From the NCBI RefSeq assembly GCF_020911885.1, contig NZ_CP087132.1, positions 62,001-126,000 on the forward strand: 64,000 bases of DNA, in the 5' to 3' direction. Position numbers and translations under genes: made by a program. The notes beneath the pieces are model-generated. The model did not search any database. It saw only the letters and a list, made by a program, of their open reading frames with translations, and was not told the DNA's origin. Below, one piece after another: positions 19,252 through 27,881 of this stretch (its first letter is position 1; every line of letters starts with the position of its first letter). The DNA is from Flavobacterium acetivorans (GTDB lineage: Bacteria; Bacteroidota; Bacteroidia; Flavobacteriales; Flavobacteriaceae).

Positions 19252-20451
19252 TTACATTTTTTTTGGTTTAGTTATGGTTATTACTCTATTGTTAACAGTA
19301 TAATTAAAGGCTTTATAAGTTTGAAATGTTTTCAAAACCTGATCAATATTCTCCTCTTTAAAAGTTGCCGTGATAACAATATCATTCAACTCGTCGTAAT
19401 TATTAACGATATCAACATTGTATTTTCGCTCTAACTTATTTGCTATTACTCCGAACGAATCATCAATAAACATAAGTTCTCCAGAAACCCAAGCCACATA
19501 TTTATCAATATCTACAGCCTCCGTCTTTAATTGTTTATTTTGAAAATAAGCCCGATTTCCAGGCTTTAAAAGTACTTGTTGATCTACTAGAAGTTTATTA
19601 TAAGCCAGCACACTTCCTTCTACTAAAACAGCGTATGTTTTTTCGTCTTTATGGTAGGAGGTCACATTAAACCTGGTCCCCAAAACTTTAACATCCATAT
19701 CATTAGCACTCACAAGAAAAGGATGTTTAGAATCCTTAGTCACATCAAAATAAGCTTCTCCATCTAAAAAAACCTGACGGCTCTCGCCTTTAATGAATCG
19801 AACGGGATATTTTAAAGAAGTCCCTGAATTTAAATGAACATTGGTTCCATCAGATAATTGGAGCTCAAACCGTTTCCCATAAGGAACATTTATGGTGTTA
19901 TATACCAAACTGTCTTTTACCACAGTATTCGAATAGACCAATTGATTCCCTTTTTGAGACCCAACAACATTGCCGTTAGCATCAACAACCTGAGTCGATC
20001 CATCGTCTTTTATGATTTGAATAGCTCCATTTTCAAGCTGCAAGGTGATCGCTTCTTCCGGTATTGCTAAAGTAGATTGCGCAACAAAATCCTTTTGATA
20101 ATAGAAATACCCTATTGTCAATAAAAAAAGAATCACTGCCGCATACTTCATTATAGCAGATGCTTGTTTTATAAATCGAAGCTTAGATTTTGGTTTTTCT
20201 AAAATACGAACCGATTCTAAAGGTCTCTCAAGCTGAGACAGAATATTTTGCCAAGCCTTATCTTTATCTGCTGTTTCGGCAAAAGCTATTCTTCTGGATT
20301 TTTTATAAAAAAGTAAATATTCCGAAAAAAGTGTTTCATTTTCCGAACTTTCATTTATCCATTGTTTTAATACAACAAAGTCAGCTTCACCTATTTCTTT
20401 GGATGTATAGGCTGCAATGATAGCTAAAATATTTGGTGGAATCGTATTCAT
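19252..20451 (-). CDS. FecR-family anti-sigma factor
   Basis: Membrane anti-sigma factor for the ECF sigma factor upstream. Cytoplasmic N-terminal region (about 1-100), one membrane span (about 105-122, AVILFLLTIGYFYY), periplasmic FecR domain (about 190-285, with LDGEAYFDVTKDSKHPFLV and VLGTRFNVTSY) and C-terminal DUF4974 domain (about 325-395, ELMFIDDSFGVIANKLERKY). Length 399 residues; about 40 residues longer than the first FecR, mostly in the loop after the membrane span, which carries a tandem-like QLENGAIQIIKDDG segment. It lies between its sigma and susC genes. Confidence 0.95.
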   Translation of the reverse strand: MNTIPPNILAIIAAYTSKEIGEADFVVLKQWINESSENETLFSEYLLFYKKSRRIAFAETADKDKAWQNILSQLERPLESVRILEKPKSKLRFIKQASAIMKYAAVILFLLTIGYFYYQKDFVAQSTLAIPEEAITLQLENGAIQIIKDDGSTQVVDANGNVVGSQKGNQLVYSNTVVKDSLVYNTINVPYGKRFELQLSDGTNVHLNSGTSLKYPVRFIKGESRQVFLDGEAYFDVTKDSKHPFLVSANDMDVKVLGTRFNVTSYHKDEKTYAVLVEGSVLAYNKLLVDQQVLLKPGNRAYFQNKQLKTEAVDIDKYVAWVSGELMFIDDSFGVIANKLERKYNVDIVNNYDELNDIVITATFKEENIDQVLKTFQTYKAFNYTVNNRVITITKPKKM

Positions 20452-20518
20452 TTATTGATCTCTTATAATATATAGATAATGAAAGATCAATAATGGGTGA
20501 CAAGAAATTAAACTTTTT

Positions 20519-21073
20519 TTAAACTAAAAGTAACATTATGATGGTATCAAATGAATTACGCAATTGCTTTAATGCTCTTGAGTAATGTGTTTTAACCGTA
20601 TTTACTGATACTCCCAGCTCTAATGCGACTTCTTTATATTTTAAGTTTTCCAATACTATGGCTTTAAAAACTTCTTTACTTTTTAAAGGTAAAGCTTCAA
20701 TCTCTTCATAGAGCTTCTTTTTTTCTAACTCAAGAAAATCCATATCAAGGTTATCCTCATCCATTAATACATTTATTTGATCTTCTATTTCTTCAAAAAT
20801 GTATTTGTTTTGCTTTCTGTCCGCCAGCAAAGTATTATTTTTAACTGATTTAAAAAGATACGGGCTGATCGCACCATCTAATTTCATGTATAATTTTTCA
20901 TCCCAGAATTTTATAAATAAATCTTGAACAATATCTTCGGCTAATTCGAAAGAATCACAATACTTTAAAGAATAAATACACAATGGCATATAATATAAGT
21001 CAAATAACTCCTTATAAGCAGATGAATCTCCCAACCTGAGCTTTTCAAGAATTATTATATCTTTTGACTTCAT
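20519..21073 (-). CDS. ECF-type RNA polymerase sigma-70 factor
   Basis: Specialised sigma factor of the Bacteroidota FecI-like group. Region 2 (about 10-80) contains YKELFDLYYMPLC and AEDIVQDLFIKFW; region 4 (about 120-175) contains LPLKSKEVFKAIVLENLKYKEVALELGVSVNTVKTHYSRAL, a clear helix-turn-helix. It lies 67 bases upstream of fecR. Expected target: the susC promoter at about 19150-19250. Length 184 residues is typical. Confidence 0.95.
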   Translation of the reverse strand: MKSKDIIILEKLRLGDSSAYKELFDLYYMPLCIYSLKYCDSFELAEDIVQDLFIKFWDEKLYMKLDGAISPYLFKSVKNNTLLADRKQNKYIFEEIEDQINVLMDEDNLDMDFLELEKKKLYEEIEALPLKSKEVFKAIVLENLKYKEVALELGVSVNTVKTHYSRALKQLRNSFDTIIMLLLV

Positions 21074-21411
21074 AAAGGAAGAGTGCTAATAGATCAGAAA
21101 GTAGTTTAAAAATTGGATGGCAATAGTGTACTATAAAATTTCATTCGCTAAAACAAACAAATAGAAACAAAAATGAAATGCTATTAAATATGGGCCGAAT
21201 ATAGTATATTTTGCTATACTATCAAATTGCAAAATCTTAAAAACTACGACTTCTACGACTAATCATTCTTCTTTTTCAATAAAAAAAGAAGTATAAAAAC
21301 TTACAGACACAAAAAACAATCCACTGAAAAACAACTAATTAAATTATATCACTAAAAACATAAAATTACTACTTCAATTCATCTTTTTTAATTCTATTCT
21401 TAGCGTTCTCC
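21074..21411. other. 338-bp gap with two small inverted repeats
   Basis: Between the ECF sigma start and the MFS stop codon. It contains ATAGTATA/TATACTAT (21201-21208 and 21215-21222, spacer TTTTGC) and CTTCTTTTT/AAAAAGAAG near 21266-21289, either of which could end the MFS transcript. The sigma promoter should lie just above 21073; no clear TAnnTTTG pair was found. No ORF of note. Confidence 0.4.
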
Positions 21412-22578
21412 TCACATTTCAGCTTTTCTAAATACCAAATGCACAATCAAAATCAGAGAAGACAACGCGATCCCAAGTACCGATACTCCCATCCATCCAT
21501 AAAGTTCCCAAGCAGCAGCTCCCACCGCAGTTCCAAAAGCGCCACCAATAAAAAAGCCAACCATATAAATGGTATTGACCCGGTTTCTTGCTTCGGGATT
21601 TTTAGAAAAAATAATCTTTTGGTTCGTAATATGTAAGGACTGCAATCCCAAATCAACCAATAAAACCCCAAAAACCAATCCTACAATAGAATGTCCGGAA
21701 ATAAAAAAAATACCCCAAGAAATGATTAACAGCATTGTTGCAGCTAAAATAACAGAACTATTACTAACAGAACTACTTATCTTTCCCACAAAAGCAGCTG
21801 CCAAGGCTCCCACAATTCCCAGAATTCCAAAACCTCCACTAACGGCACTTCCATAACCAAAGGAATCTTGCATCAAAAAAACCAAAGTAGTCCAGAAAGC
21901 ACTTAATCCTGCGAAAGCTAAAGCTCCTCTTAAAGTAGCCAAACGCAAAGAAGAATCCGATTTAAAATAATACAAAAGAGATTTCATTAAACTGGCATAA
22001 CTCCCGCTGAATTGCGGATTAATCTTGGGCAATTTATATTTAAGGATTACGTATAAAACAACCATCATTACTGCAGCAGCATAAAACATGAAGCGCCATC
22101 CAAATTGTTCACCCACAAAACCGCTGATTACCCGACCTCCTAAAATACCAATCAATAAGCCACTCATAACAATCCCTATCGCTCGCCCCCGATTGGCATC
22201 ATCTGAAAGTTGAGCTGCCATAGGAACAAACAACTGCGGTATTGCCGAGGTAAAGCCAACAAAAAAACTACTAATAATAAGAATCAAAAGTGAATTTGCA
22301 AAACCCGCCGCCACTAAGGCGATAACCATAATTAAAAAGTCAATTCGCAATATTTTTTTATTGGAGACCTTGTCACCTAAAGGAATAATGAACAACAAGC
22401 CCAAAGCATAACCCAGCTGTGTGAACAGCGCAACATGGCTCACCTCAGACTCAGAGACCCTAAAACTCACCGCAATTTGATGCAACAAGGGTTGGTTGTA
22501 ATATAAATTAGCGACAACAAGACCTGCTGATATACTCAATAAATACAATACTTGATTGGTAAGCTTAACTTGCTTCAT
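21412..22578 (-). CDS. MFS transporter
   Basis: Twelve-helix major facilitator, probably an exporter of small hydrophobic compounds. About twelve hydrophobic segments fill the 388 residues. The loop between helices 2 and 3 carries the family pattern GDKVSNKKILR (about 64-74), and helix 5 has GRVISGFVGEQFGWRFMF, a typical drug/metabolite efflux motif. A Crp/Fnr regulator on the same strand lies 158 bases upstream and could control it. Substrate cannot be read from the sequence. Confidence 0.88.
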   Translation of the reverse strand: MKQVKLTNQVLYLLSISAGLVVANLYYNQPLLHQIAVSFRVSESEVSHVALFTQLGYALGLLFIIPLGDKVSNKKILRIDFLIMVIALVAAGFANSLLILIISSFFVGFTSAIPQLFVPMAAQLSDDANRGRAIGIVMSGLLIGILGGRVISGFVGEQFGWRFMFYAAAVMMVVLYVILKYKLPKINPQFSGSYASLMKSLLYYFKSDSSLRLATLRGALAFAGLSAFWTTLVFLMQDSFGYGSAVSGGFGILGIVGALAAAFVGKISSSVSNSSVILAATMLLIISWGIFFISGHSIVGLVFGVLLVDLGLQSLHITNQKIIFSKNPEARNRVNTIYMVGFFIGGAFGTAVGAAAWELYGWMGVSVLGIALSSLILIVHLVFRKAEM

Positions 22579-22736
22579 TTTTTTATTGTTTGGAAATGGA
22601 ATGTAAAAGAAGATTCTTAATAGTGATTACCGTTTCAATTAAACGCAATACACGACTCACCGAAAGCAACTTTCAATTTTTTATCAAAATTAAAAATTAA
22701 CCTATTGGTGAGCATTGCTCTAAGGCAACGTTTTTA

Positions 22737-23306
22737 TTATAATTTGGATTTTATTCTGCTTAAAGTAGAAGGCGAAATCCCCAAATAGGAAGCTGCCATT
22801 TTATTAGATACTCTTAGCAGAAAATGAGGTTGGTGCTTTATGATCCATCTTACTTTTTCAAGTGCATCAAAGCCTTGAAAACCATAAATCCTTTTTTGTG
22901 CAGTTATAAAACCCAATTCTAAAATTCTCTTATAAATTTCACCAAATTGAGGCATTTCACCAACAAGCTTGTAAAAATCTGCTCTGGAAATAACCAATAA
23001 TTCCGATTTCTCTATCGTCTGCAAATACTCACATGCCGGTTTTTGATCGATAAAACTGGGCAAAGCCGTACAAAGCATGCCTTCAAAAGCAAAGTATCGA
23101 GAAGTTTCAATCCCTTCACTGTTGATGGTGTAGAGTCGGATACAGCCTTTGTTTATAAAATAATAACTGTCACATATATCATTAAAATCTACCACAATTT
23201 CATTTCTACTCGTCAGTTTGGGCTTAAAACAGGAACAGATTAACTGTAAATCCTCTTCGTTAATTTCTGTTTGACTTTTAATATAGCTTTTTAAGAGTGA
23301 GTACAT
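22737..23306 (-). CDS. Crp/Fnr-family transcriptional regulator
   Basis: A 189-residue regulator with a cyclic-nucleotide-binding-like jelly roll (about 25-115, FINKGCIRLYTINSEG) and a C-terminal region with a short helix-turn-helix (about 165-187, ASYLGISPSTLSRIKSKL). It lacks the FNR iron-sulfur cysteine cluster and the canonical cAMP pocket residues, like many Bacteroidota members of this group. It lies upstream of the MFS gene. The jelly-roll residues around the ligand site look non-classical, so ligand is unknown. Confidence 0.88.
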   Translation of the reverse strand: MYSLLKSYIKSQTEINEEDLQLICSCFKPKLTSRNEIVVDFNDICDSYYFINKGCIRLYTINSEGIETSRYFAFEGMLCTALPSFIDQKPACEYLQTIEKSELLVISRADFYKLVGEMPQFGEIYKRILELGFITAQKRIYGFQGFDALEKVRWIIKHQPHFLLRVSNKMAASYLGISPSTLSRIKSKL

Positions 23307-23382
23307 ATCCTGATTTTAAATGTTTTCAAAATTACAATTAAATCGTCTCAAAGTCTTTTATTTCCTCAGAATTAAAAAACAA

Positions 23383-23414
23383 AAAAGCATTTCTACAATT
23401 GCAGAAATGCTTTT
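23383..23414 (-). terminator. Rho-independent terminator of the ECF/DUF4252 operon
   Basis: Twelve-base perfect stem AAAAGCATTTCT/AGAAATGCTTTT with an 8-base loop, followed on the minus strand by a T-run; 40 bases after the stop of the last gene. Confidence 0.75.
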
Positions 23415-23453
23415 CAGTACTAATTCTATTTTTAAAATAATCGAGTTTAAAAT

Positions 23454-23987
23454 CTATCGCACTAATTGCTGTAGCGGCTTCAATTGCTCCAAGTCTATAT
23501 TCGACTTTTGAATTACCTGAAGCATGGTCATAATAGTCGTAGGATTCATATCTTTTCCTAAAACTCGAATTACGGCAAAACCATTTTCTTTTCTATTGGC
23601 ATATAAAACAAACTCATCAATATGCTCATCAGAACCAACATAACTTACTGAAGCGCCTTCTTTTCCGGAGCTAAACTTCATCAATTGTTGGTACTTGGCA
23701 TCTTTTAAAATCGCATCTACTTTCGCACGCTCTATTTCAAACTGCGCTTTATTAGAATCATTTAATTTAAAGGCCAAAACATTCATTTTGTCAAAAGACT
23801 CCAAAGCAGCATTCTGATCTGCAGACAACTTTGCTTTATCCACATTAAGGATAGTTGGTGAAATATCTAAGGCTATAAAATCCTTGCCGTCTGAATTTTC
23901 TACAAAATACTTCTGCAATGTTTGCTCAGAATTACAACTTACCATGAGCAAGCATAAAAATAGGCCTATAGTATTAATTGTTTTCAT
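23454..23987 (-). CDS. DUF4252 lipoprotein
   Basis: Predicted lipoprotein of 177 residues with lipobox LMVSC (Cys18). The rest matches the DUF4252 pattern seen in the neighbouring protein: an N-terminal DISPTIL-like segment, FDKMNVLAFKLND, and SSGKEGASVSYVG. Function unknown. It starts two bases after the stop of the neighbouring DUF4252 gene and is the last gene of a four-gene ECF-sigma operon. Confidence 0.85.
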   Translation of the reverse strand: MKTINTIGLFLCLLMVSCNSEQTLQKYFVENSDGKDFIALDISPTILNVDKAKLSADQNAALESFDKMNVLAFKLNDSNKAQFEIERAKVDAILKDAKYQQLMKFSSGKEGASVSYVGSDEHIDEFVLYANRKENGFAVIRVLGKDMNPTTIMTMLQVIQKSNIDLEQLKPLQQLVR

Positions 23988-23989
23988 AT

Positions 23990-24556
23990 TTACTTGTTTT
24001 TAGCCGCTTTTTTTAGCTCATTCCCACCAGGAATCCTCATCTTATCTGTAAGTACTGAAATTTCGTTCAAATCAAAATTACCCGTCAAAGACATCAAAAC
24101 AGTTTCATTGGCTTTACCACTGCCTTCAATGAACATCAAAAGTTCTTTTATCTGGCTATCACCGGCGCCGGACTTGACCATTATTTTAATATTTTTACCG
24201 CTGTCATTGATGCGCATTAATTCCTCTAGTCCAGCTGTTTTTATGTATTTATCGGCGGTAGATTTCATTTCATTTGTTACCCTTGTACTGCTGGTGGTAA
24301 ACACTTTCAAATTGTCCAGTTTTTTGATCAAATTAAAATATTGTTGCGCTTCCTTATCCGAAACATCAACTTTCACCTTGCTCATCAGGTCAAACATTTT
24401 TCTGTTGACAATAATCGAGGTGACATCATCCTGTCCGTCGAATTTATCAAAACTACTTTGTGCAAAAATAGGCGCAGCCATTAATATTATAATAAAGGAG
24501 ATTAGAACCTTTTTGCCTAAACTTAGATTACGTTTTTTTTGAATTGTTGATTTCAT
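23990..24556 (-). CDS. DUF4252 exported protein
   Basis: Exported 188-residue protein with a signal peptide (about 12-33, ending PIFAQ). DUF4252 features: IIVNRKMFDLMSKV, LDNLKVFTTSS, and the glycine-rich IKIMVKSGAGDSQIKELLMFIEG. It is a paralogue of the lipoprotein at 23454-23987. Two DUF4252 genes behind an ECF sigma gene are a recurring arrangement in Bacteroidota; the function is not established. The opposite strand carries a long open frame that is a shadow of this gene. Confidence 0.85.
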   Translation of the reverse strand: MKSTIQKKRNLSLGKKVLISFIIILMAAPIFAQSSFDKFDGQDDVTSIIVNRKMFDLMSKVKVDVSDKEAQQYFNLIKKLDNLKVFTTSSTRVTNEMKSTADKYIKTAGLEELMRINDSGKNIKIMVKSGAGDSQIKELLMFIEGSGKANETVLMSLTGNFDLNEISVLTDKMRIPGGNELKKAAKNK

Positions 24557-24569
24557 TTTACTTTATTTA

Positions 24570-25013
24570 TTATTGTTTAAAAACTAACTCTTTTGAATTC
24601 TGATATTCTTGTACATATTGCACACTTTCTATGCCGGTATTTACATGATTTGACAATAAAGCCAAGGCTTTCTGTGTTTGTCTAAAAGCAACTTGAGGAT
24701 CGTCATAAGTCCCTAACTCCTGCTTAGCCGCTGTCACATCATGGTATACATAGGTTCCTATACCCAGCAAAACAACCGCTGAAGCCGCAACCGACAACCA
24801 GCCCCAATATTTTTTTCTAGATTGAGATGGAAATTCGGGAGTAAACTTTTGTTCTTTTTCTTGGGAAAAATAAGCAAATAAAGGCTGATATTGTAGTAAA
24901 TGCTGCGCAACATCTGAGGAAGAAAAATATTTTCTCAATTCATTTTCTTCGGCAATACTACTTTCTCCCTGAAAATATTTTTCTAATAGTATTTCTATTC
25001 TACTGGATTCCAT
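24570..25013 (-). CDS. small membrane protein, candidate anti-sigma factor
   Basis: 147 residues: an acidic N-terminal half (about 1-60, with EKYFQGESSIAEENELRKYF, a zinc-less anti-sigma-like helix pattern), one membrane span (about 75-92) and a short outer tail. The gene overlaps the 3' end of the ECF sigma gene by 14 bases, which implies translational coupling. Position and topology suggest it restrains that sigma factor. No known domain is certain. Confidence 0.75.
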   Translation of the reverse strand: MESSRIEILLEKYFQGESSIAEENELRKYFSSSDVAQHLLQYQPLFAYFSQEKEQKFTPEFPSQSRKKYWGWLSVAASAVVLLGIGTYVYHDVTAAKQELGTYDDPQVAFRQTQKALALLSNHVNTGIESVQYVQEYQNSKELVFKQ

Positions 25014-25509
25014 AACTGTGTGTTTTTAACATCGATTCTCTTATCGTTTTTCTCCCTCTCGAAAGCGCCACTCGAATGGCAGTTTCATTCATATTCAAAA
25101 TCTTTGCCATTTCTTCAAATTCATATTGCTCAATGTCGCGCATTTGGATGATGATGCGCTGTTGTTCCGGCAATTGATCAATAATTTTTTCGACCCAATC
25201 CAAGCTGTCACGATCTTCAATTTTTTGTTGTAATCCGGCTTCTCTATCTGTAAAATTAGTATGGACAATTTTTAAATTTCCAGCTCTTTTTGATTTCAGC
25301 TGATCCAAACAATAATTTTTAGTCATTGTCATTGCAAAAGCCTCCACATTATTATAATCACTTAAACCTCCGTTTTTATTCCACAATTTCACTAGAACTT
25401 CCTGAGTGGCATCCTCTGCCTCCTCGGTACTCACCAACAAACGCTTGGCTAACCGAAAAACTTTGTCCTTAAAAGGATGAATTAACTGGACAAACTCATT
25501 TTGGTTCAT
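25000..25509 (-). CDS. ECF-type RNA polymerase sigma-70 factor
   Basis: 169-residue sigma factor. Region 2: FVQLIHPFKDKVFRLAKR and AEDATQEVLVKLW; region 4: LPEQQRIIIQMRDIEQYEFEEMAKILNMNETAIRVALSRGRKTIRE, with the typical helix-turn-helix. I place the start at 25509 (MNQNEF) because residues upstream of it in the longer frame (from 25539) are not sigma-like. First gene of the operon with the small membrane protein and two DUF4252 genes. Confidence 0.92.
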   Translation of the reverse strand: MNQNEFVQLIHPFKDKVFRLAKRLLVSTEEAEDATQEVLVKLWNKNGGLSDYNNVEAFAMTMTKNYCLDQLKSKRAGNLKIVHTNFTDREAGLQQKIEDRDSLDWVEKIIDQLPEQQRIIIQMRDIEQYEFEEMAKILNMNETAIRVALSRGRKTIRESMLKTHSYGIQ

Positions 25510-25619
25510 TGCATTGGTTTTAATCAGTCGGTTATACAATCAAGACGAATCACATTATTATTTGTTACAAAGAAATAGGAAATAAAACTAAAGTTACTAT
25601 TTTTACGTTAATTATCTAT

Positions 25620-27074
25620 ATGAAAACTATACCTATGAAGACCACCTACAAATTGATCTTATTACTTTTCTTGGCTGCTTTTAGCTTTCAGAGTTGCCAA
25701 GATAACGATGATATTGCTGCACCAAAAAACCTAGAGGTTCAAAATTTCATTTGGAAAGGCTTAAACCAATATTATCTATGGCAGAATGACGTTCCAAATT
25801 TAGCAGATGATCGATTTGAAAACCAAGCCAAATTAAATGCCTTTTTGGAAGGATACCCAGAGCCTGAAAAATTATTTGACGCTCTAAGAGTCGACAAATC
25901 AATTGATAGATTTAGTTGGATCGTAGACGATTATTTAGAACTTGAAGGATCACTTCAGGGAACTACAAAAAATGACGGAGTAGATTTTGGTTTAAGCTAT
26001 AAACCAGGTAGTAACACCGAAATTTTTGGTTATGTACGCTATATCATACCCAATTCAGATGCTGCAAACAAGGCCATAAAACGCGGTGACATGTTTACTG
26101 CTGTAAATGGCACCCAACTTACCGTTAATAACTATCAATCTTTATTGTCAGCAGAAAGCTACACCTTAAACTTAGCGACCTATAATGGAACCACAATAGT
26201 TTCCAATGGAAATTCAGTTGCATTAACAAAAACTGTTTTATCCGAAAATCCAATTTTAATAAAAAAAGTAATTAATTCCGGCTCCCATAAAATTGGCTAT
26301 TTGATGTATAATGGTTTTTATGCCAACTATGACACCCAATTAAATGAAGCTTTTGCGTTTTTCCAATCAGAAGGAATTACGGATTTAGTGCTCGATTTAA
26401 GATATAATGGCGGTGGTTCAGTTGAAACTGCTACTCGATTAGCCAGTATGATAACAGGGCAATTTAAAGGGAAAGTTTTTGCAAAAGAACAATGGAATCC
26501 TAAAATTCAAGCCTATTTTGAAGCTGAAAATCCCGATTATTTAAATAATTACTTTACAGACAAAATAGAATCTACGCCAATAAACAGTCTGAACATGACC
26601 AAAGTTTACATCCTGACCACTAAAAGTACGGCATCTGCAAGTGAATTAGTAATCAATGGCTTAAAACCTCATATTGATGTAATTCAAATTGGAGATGTAA
26701 CCACCGGTAAAAATGTAGGCTCAGTGACATTATACGATTCCCCAACTTTTGGCAAACAAAACAGAAATCCGAATCATAGATACGCCATGCAACCAATTGT
26801 ATTAAAAATAGTAAACTCCATTGGTTTTGGCGATTACTTTAATGGGCTTACACCTGATGTTGAACAAAAAGAAACGATAACAACTTATGGAGTTTTGGGC
26901 GAGTCTACAGAGCCATTATTGAGCACCGCAATAGGAAAAATAACCGGAACAGCGAAAATGGCAAAGCAAATTGGAAAAGATTTCAACTACTTTAAAGATT
27001 CAAAATCTTTAAACGGACAAAACCAAATGTATATTGAAGAAGCTCCCGAAGGGCTTTTGAAATCTTTAAAATAA
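25620..27074 (+). CDS. S41-family (C-terminal-processing type) lipoprotein peptidase
   Basis: Envelope serine protease. Lipobox FSFQSC gives a lipidated Cys26. It has an N-terminal helical part (about 40-110), a PDZ-like domain (about 120-205, AIKRGDMFTAVNGTQL) and a catalytic core (about 215-440). The Ser/Lys dyad is visible: Ser339 in STASASE and Lys364 in TTGKNVG, 25 residues apart as in E. coli Prc. LDLRYNGGG precedes it, as is usual. A second ATG at 25635 could be used. An amidase gene follows 67 bases later on the same strand. Confidence 0.92.
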   Translation: MKTIPMKTTYKLILLLFLAAFSFQSCQDNDDIAAPKNLEVQNFIWKGLNQYYLWQNDVPNLADDRFENQAKLNAFLEGYPEPEKLFDALRVDKSIDRFSWIVDDYLELEGSLQGTTKNDGVDFGLSYKPGSNTEIFGYVRYIIPNSDAANKAIKRGDMFTAVNGTQLTVNNYQSLLSAESYTLNLATYNGTTIVSNGNSVALTKTVLSENPILIKKVINSGSHKIGYLMYNGFYANYDTQLNEAFAFFQSEGITDLVLDLRYNGGGSVETATRLASMITGQFKGKVFAKEQWNPKIQAYFEAENPDYLNNYFTDKIESTPINSLNMTKVYILTTKSTASASELVINGLKPHIDVIQIGDVTTGKNVGSVTLYDSPTFGKQNRNPNHRYAMQPIVLKIVNSIGFGDYFNGLTPDVEQKETITTYGVLGESTEPLLSTAIGKITGTAKMAKQIGKDFNYFKDSKSLNGQNQMYIEEAPEGLLKSLK

Positions 27075-27141
27075 TTGAAATACAACAAAAAGACGAAATA
27101 CAACGTTATAAACTAGCTATCAATAAACTAATACCTTAAAA

Positions 27142-27759
27142 ATGAAAAATACAAGTCTTTTACTTTTAGTGTTCGCAACGCTAGTTTCTTTTTCCTTTGT
27201 GGCTCCAAAAGCGACCGTTCTAAAACAAATCAACGTGGTCATTGACGCTGGTCACGGTGGAAGTGACAACGGAGTATCTATTGACGGAACTACCGAAAAA
27301 AAAATTGTAGAACAGCTCATTACAAAAATTCAGGCTTTCAATAAAAACAAAAACATTGTCATTCATTTCACCAGATCGACAGATAAATTTATCCCACTTG
27401 ATGACCGGACTACATTTATAAATACGATTAAACCCGATTTAGTTTTATCATTGCACGTTAATTCCAGCTCCAACACAAACAAGTCAGGGATTGAATTTTA
27501 TGTTTCTAAAGAATCCAATTCTTATGAAAAATCAAACTTAATTGCCGAAAAATTTCAATCCAAATTTCTAAGTGCGAATTTTAAAGTAGCAGAGATTAAA
27601 AATGCGAATTTTTATATTTTAAAAAAATCAGAAGTTCCTGCCATAATAATGGAATTGGGCTATTTGAGCAATGAAAACGACAAAAAAGTTCTTGTTAATT
27701 CTATGGAGCAAAATCAAATAGCAAAAAAAATAATAGAATGCATTTCGGAATTGAAATAA
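27142..27759 (+). CDS. N-acetylmuramoyl-L-alanine amidase (Amidase_3)
   Basis: Zinc enzyme that cuts the amide bond between muramic acid and the peptide of peptidoglycan. Signal peptide about 1-20. Zinc ligands and catalytic residue are in place: His38 in IDAGHGG, Glu52 in TTEKKIVEQ, His105 in LSLHVN, and catalytic Glu171 in MELGYLSN. The 205 residues are the catalytic domain alone, without cell-wall-binding repeats. With the S41 protease next to it, a role in envelope remodelling is likely. Confidence 0.93.
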   Translation: MKNTSLLLLVFATLVSFSFVAPKATVLKQINVVIDAGHGGSDNGVSIDGTTEKKIVEQLITKIQAFNKNKNIVIHFTRSTDKFIPLDDRTTFINTIKPDLVLSLHVNSSSNTNKSGIEFYVSKESNSYEKSNLIAEKFQSKFLSANFKVAEIKNANFYILKKSEVPAIIMELGYLSNENDKKVLVNSMEQNQIAKKIIECISELK

Positions 27760-27798
27760 TTACTACAAACAAGAAAATGTTTTTTCAATAAAAAGAGT

Positions 27799-27831
27799 AA
27801 GCCCCAGTTTCAAAAGAAATTGGGGCTTTTT
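27799..27831 (+). terminator. Rho-independent terminator after the amidase gene
   Basis: Stem AAGCCCCAGTTT/AAATTGGGGCTT with one G-T pair and a 7-base loop, followed by a five-T run. It lies between the convergent amidase and btuG-like genes and may serve both. Confidence 0.8.
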
Positions 27832-27881
27832 GCAATACCAGCTAAGATAAGTTCTTTACTTTAAAACAACTCAGTTAAAAA

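Noticed and set aside
23994..24542. A 182-codon plus-strand ORF opposite the DUF4252 gene
   Set aside because: A shadow of the exported DUF4252 protein; no own promoter and no recognisable family.
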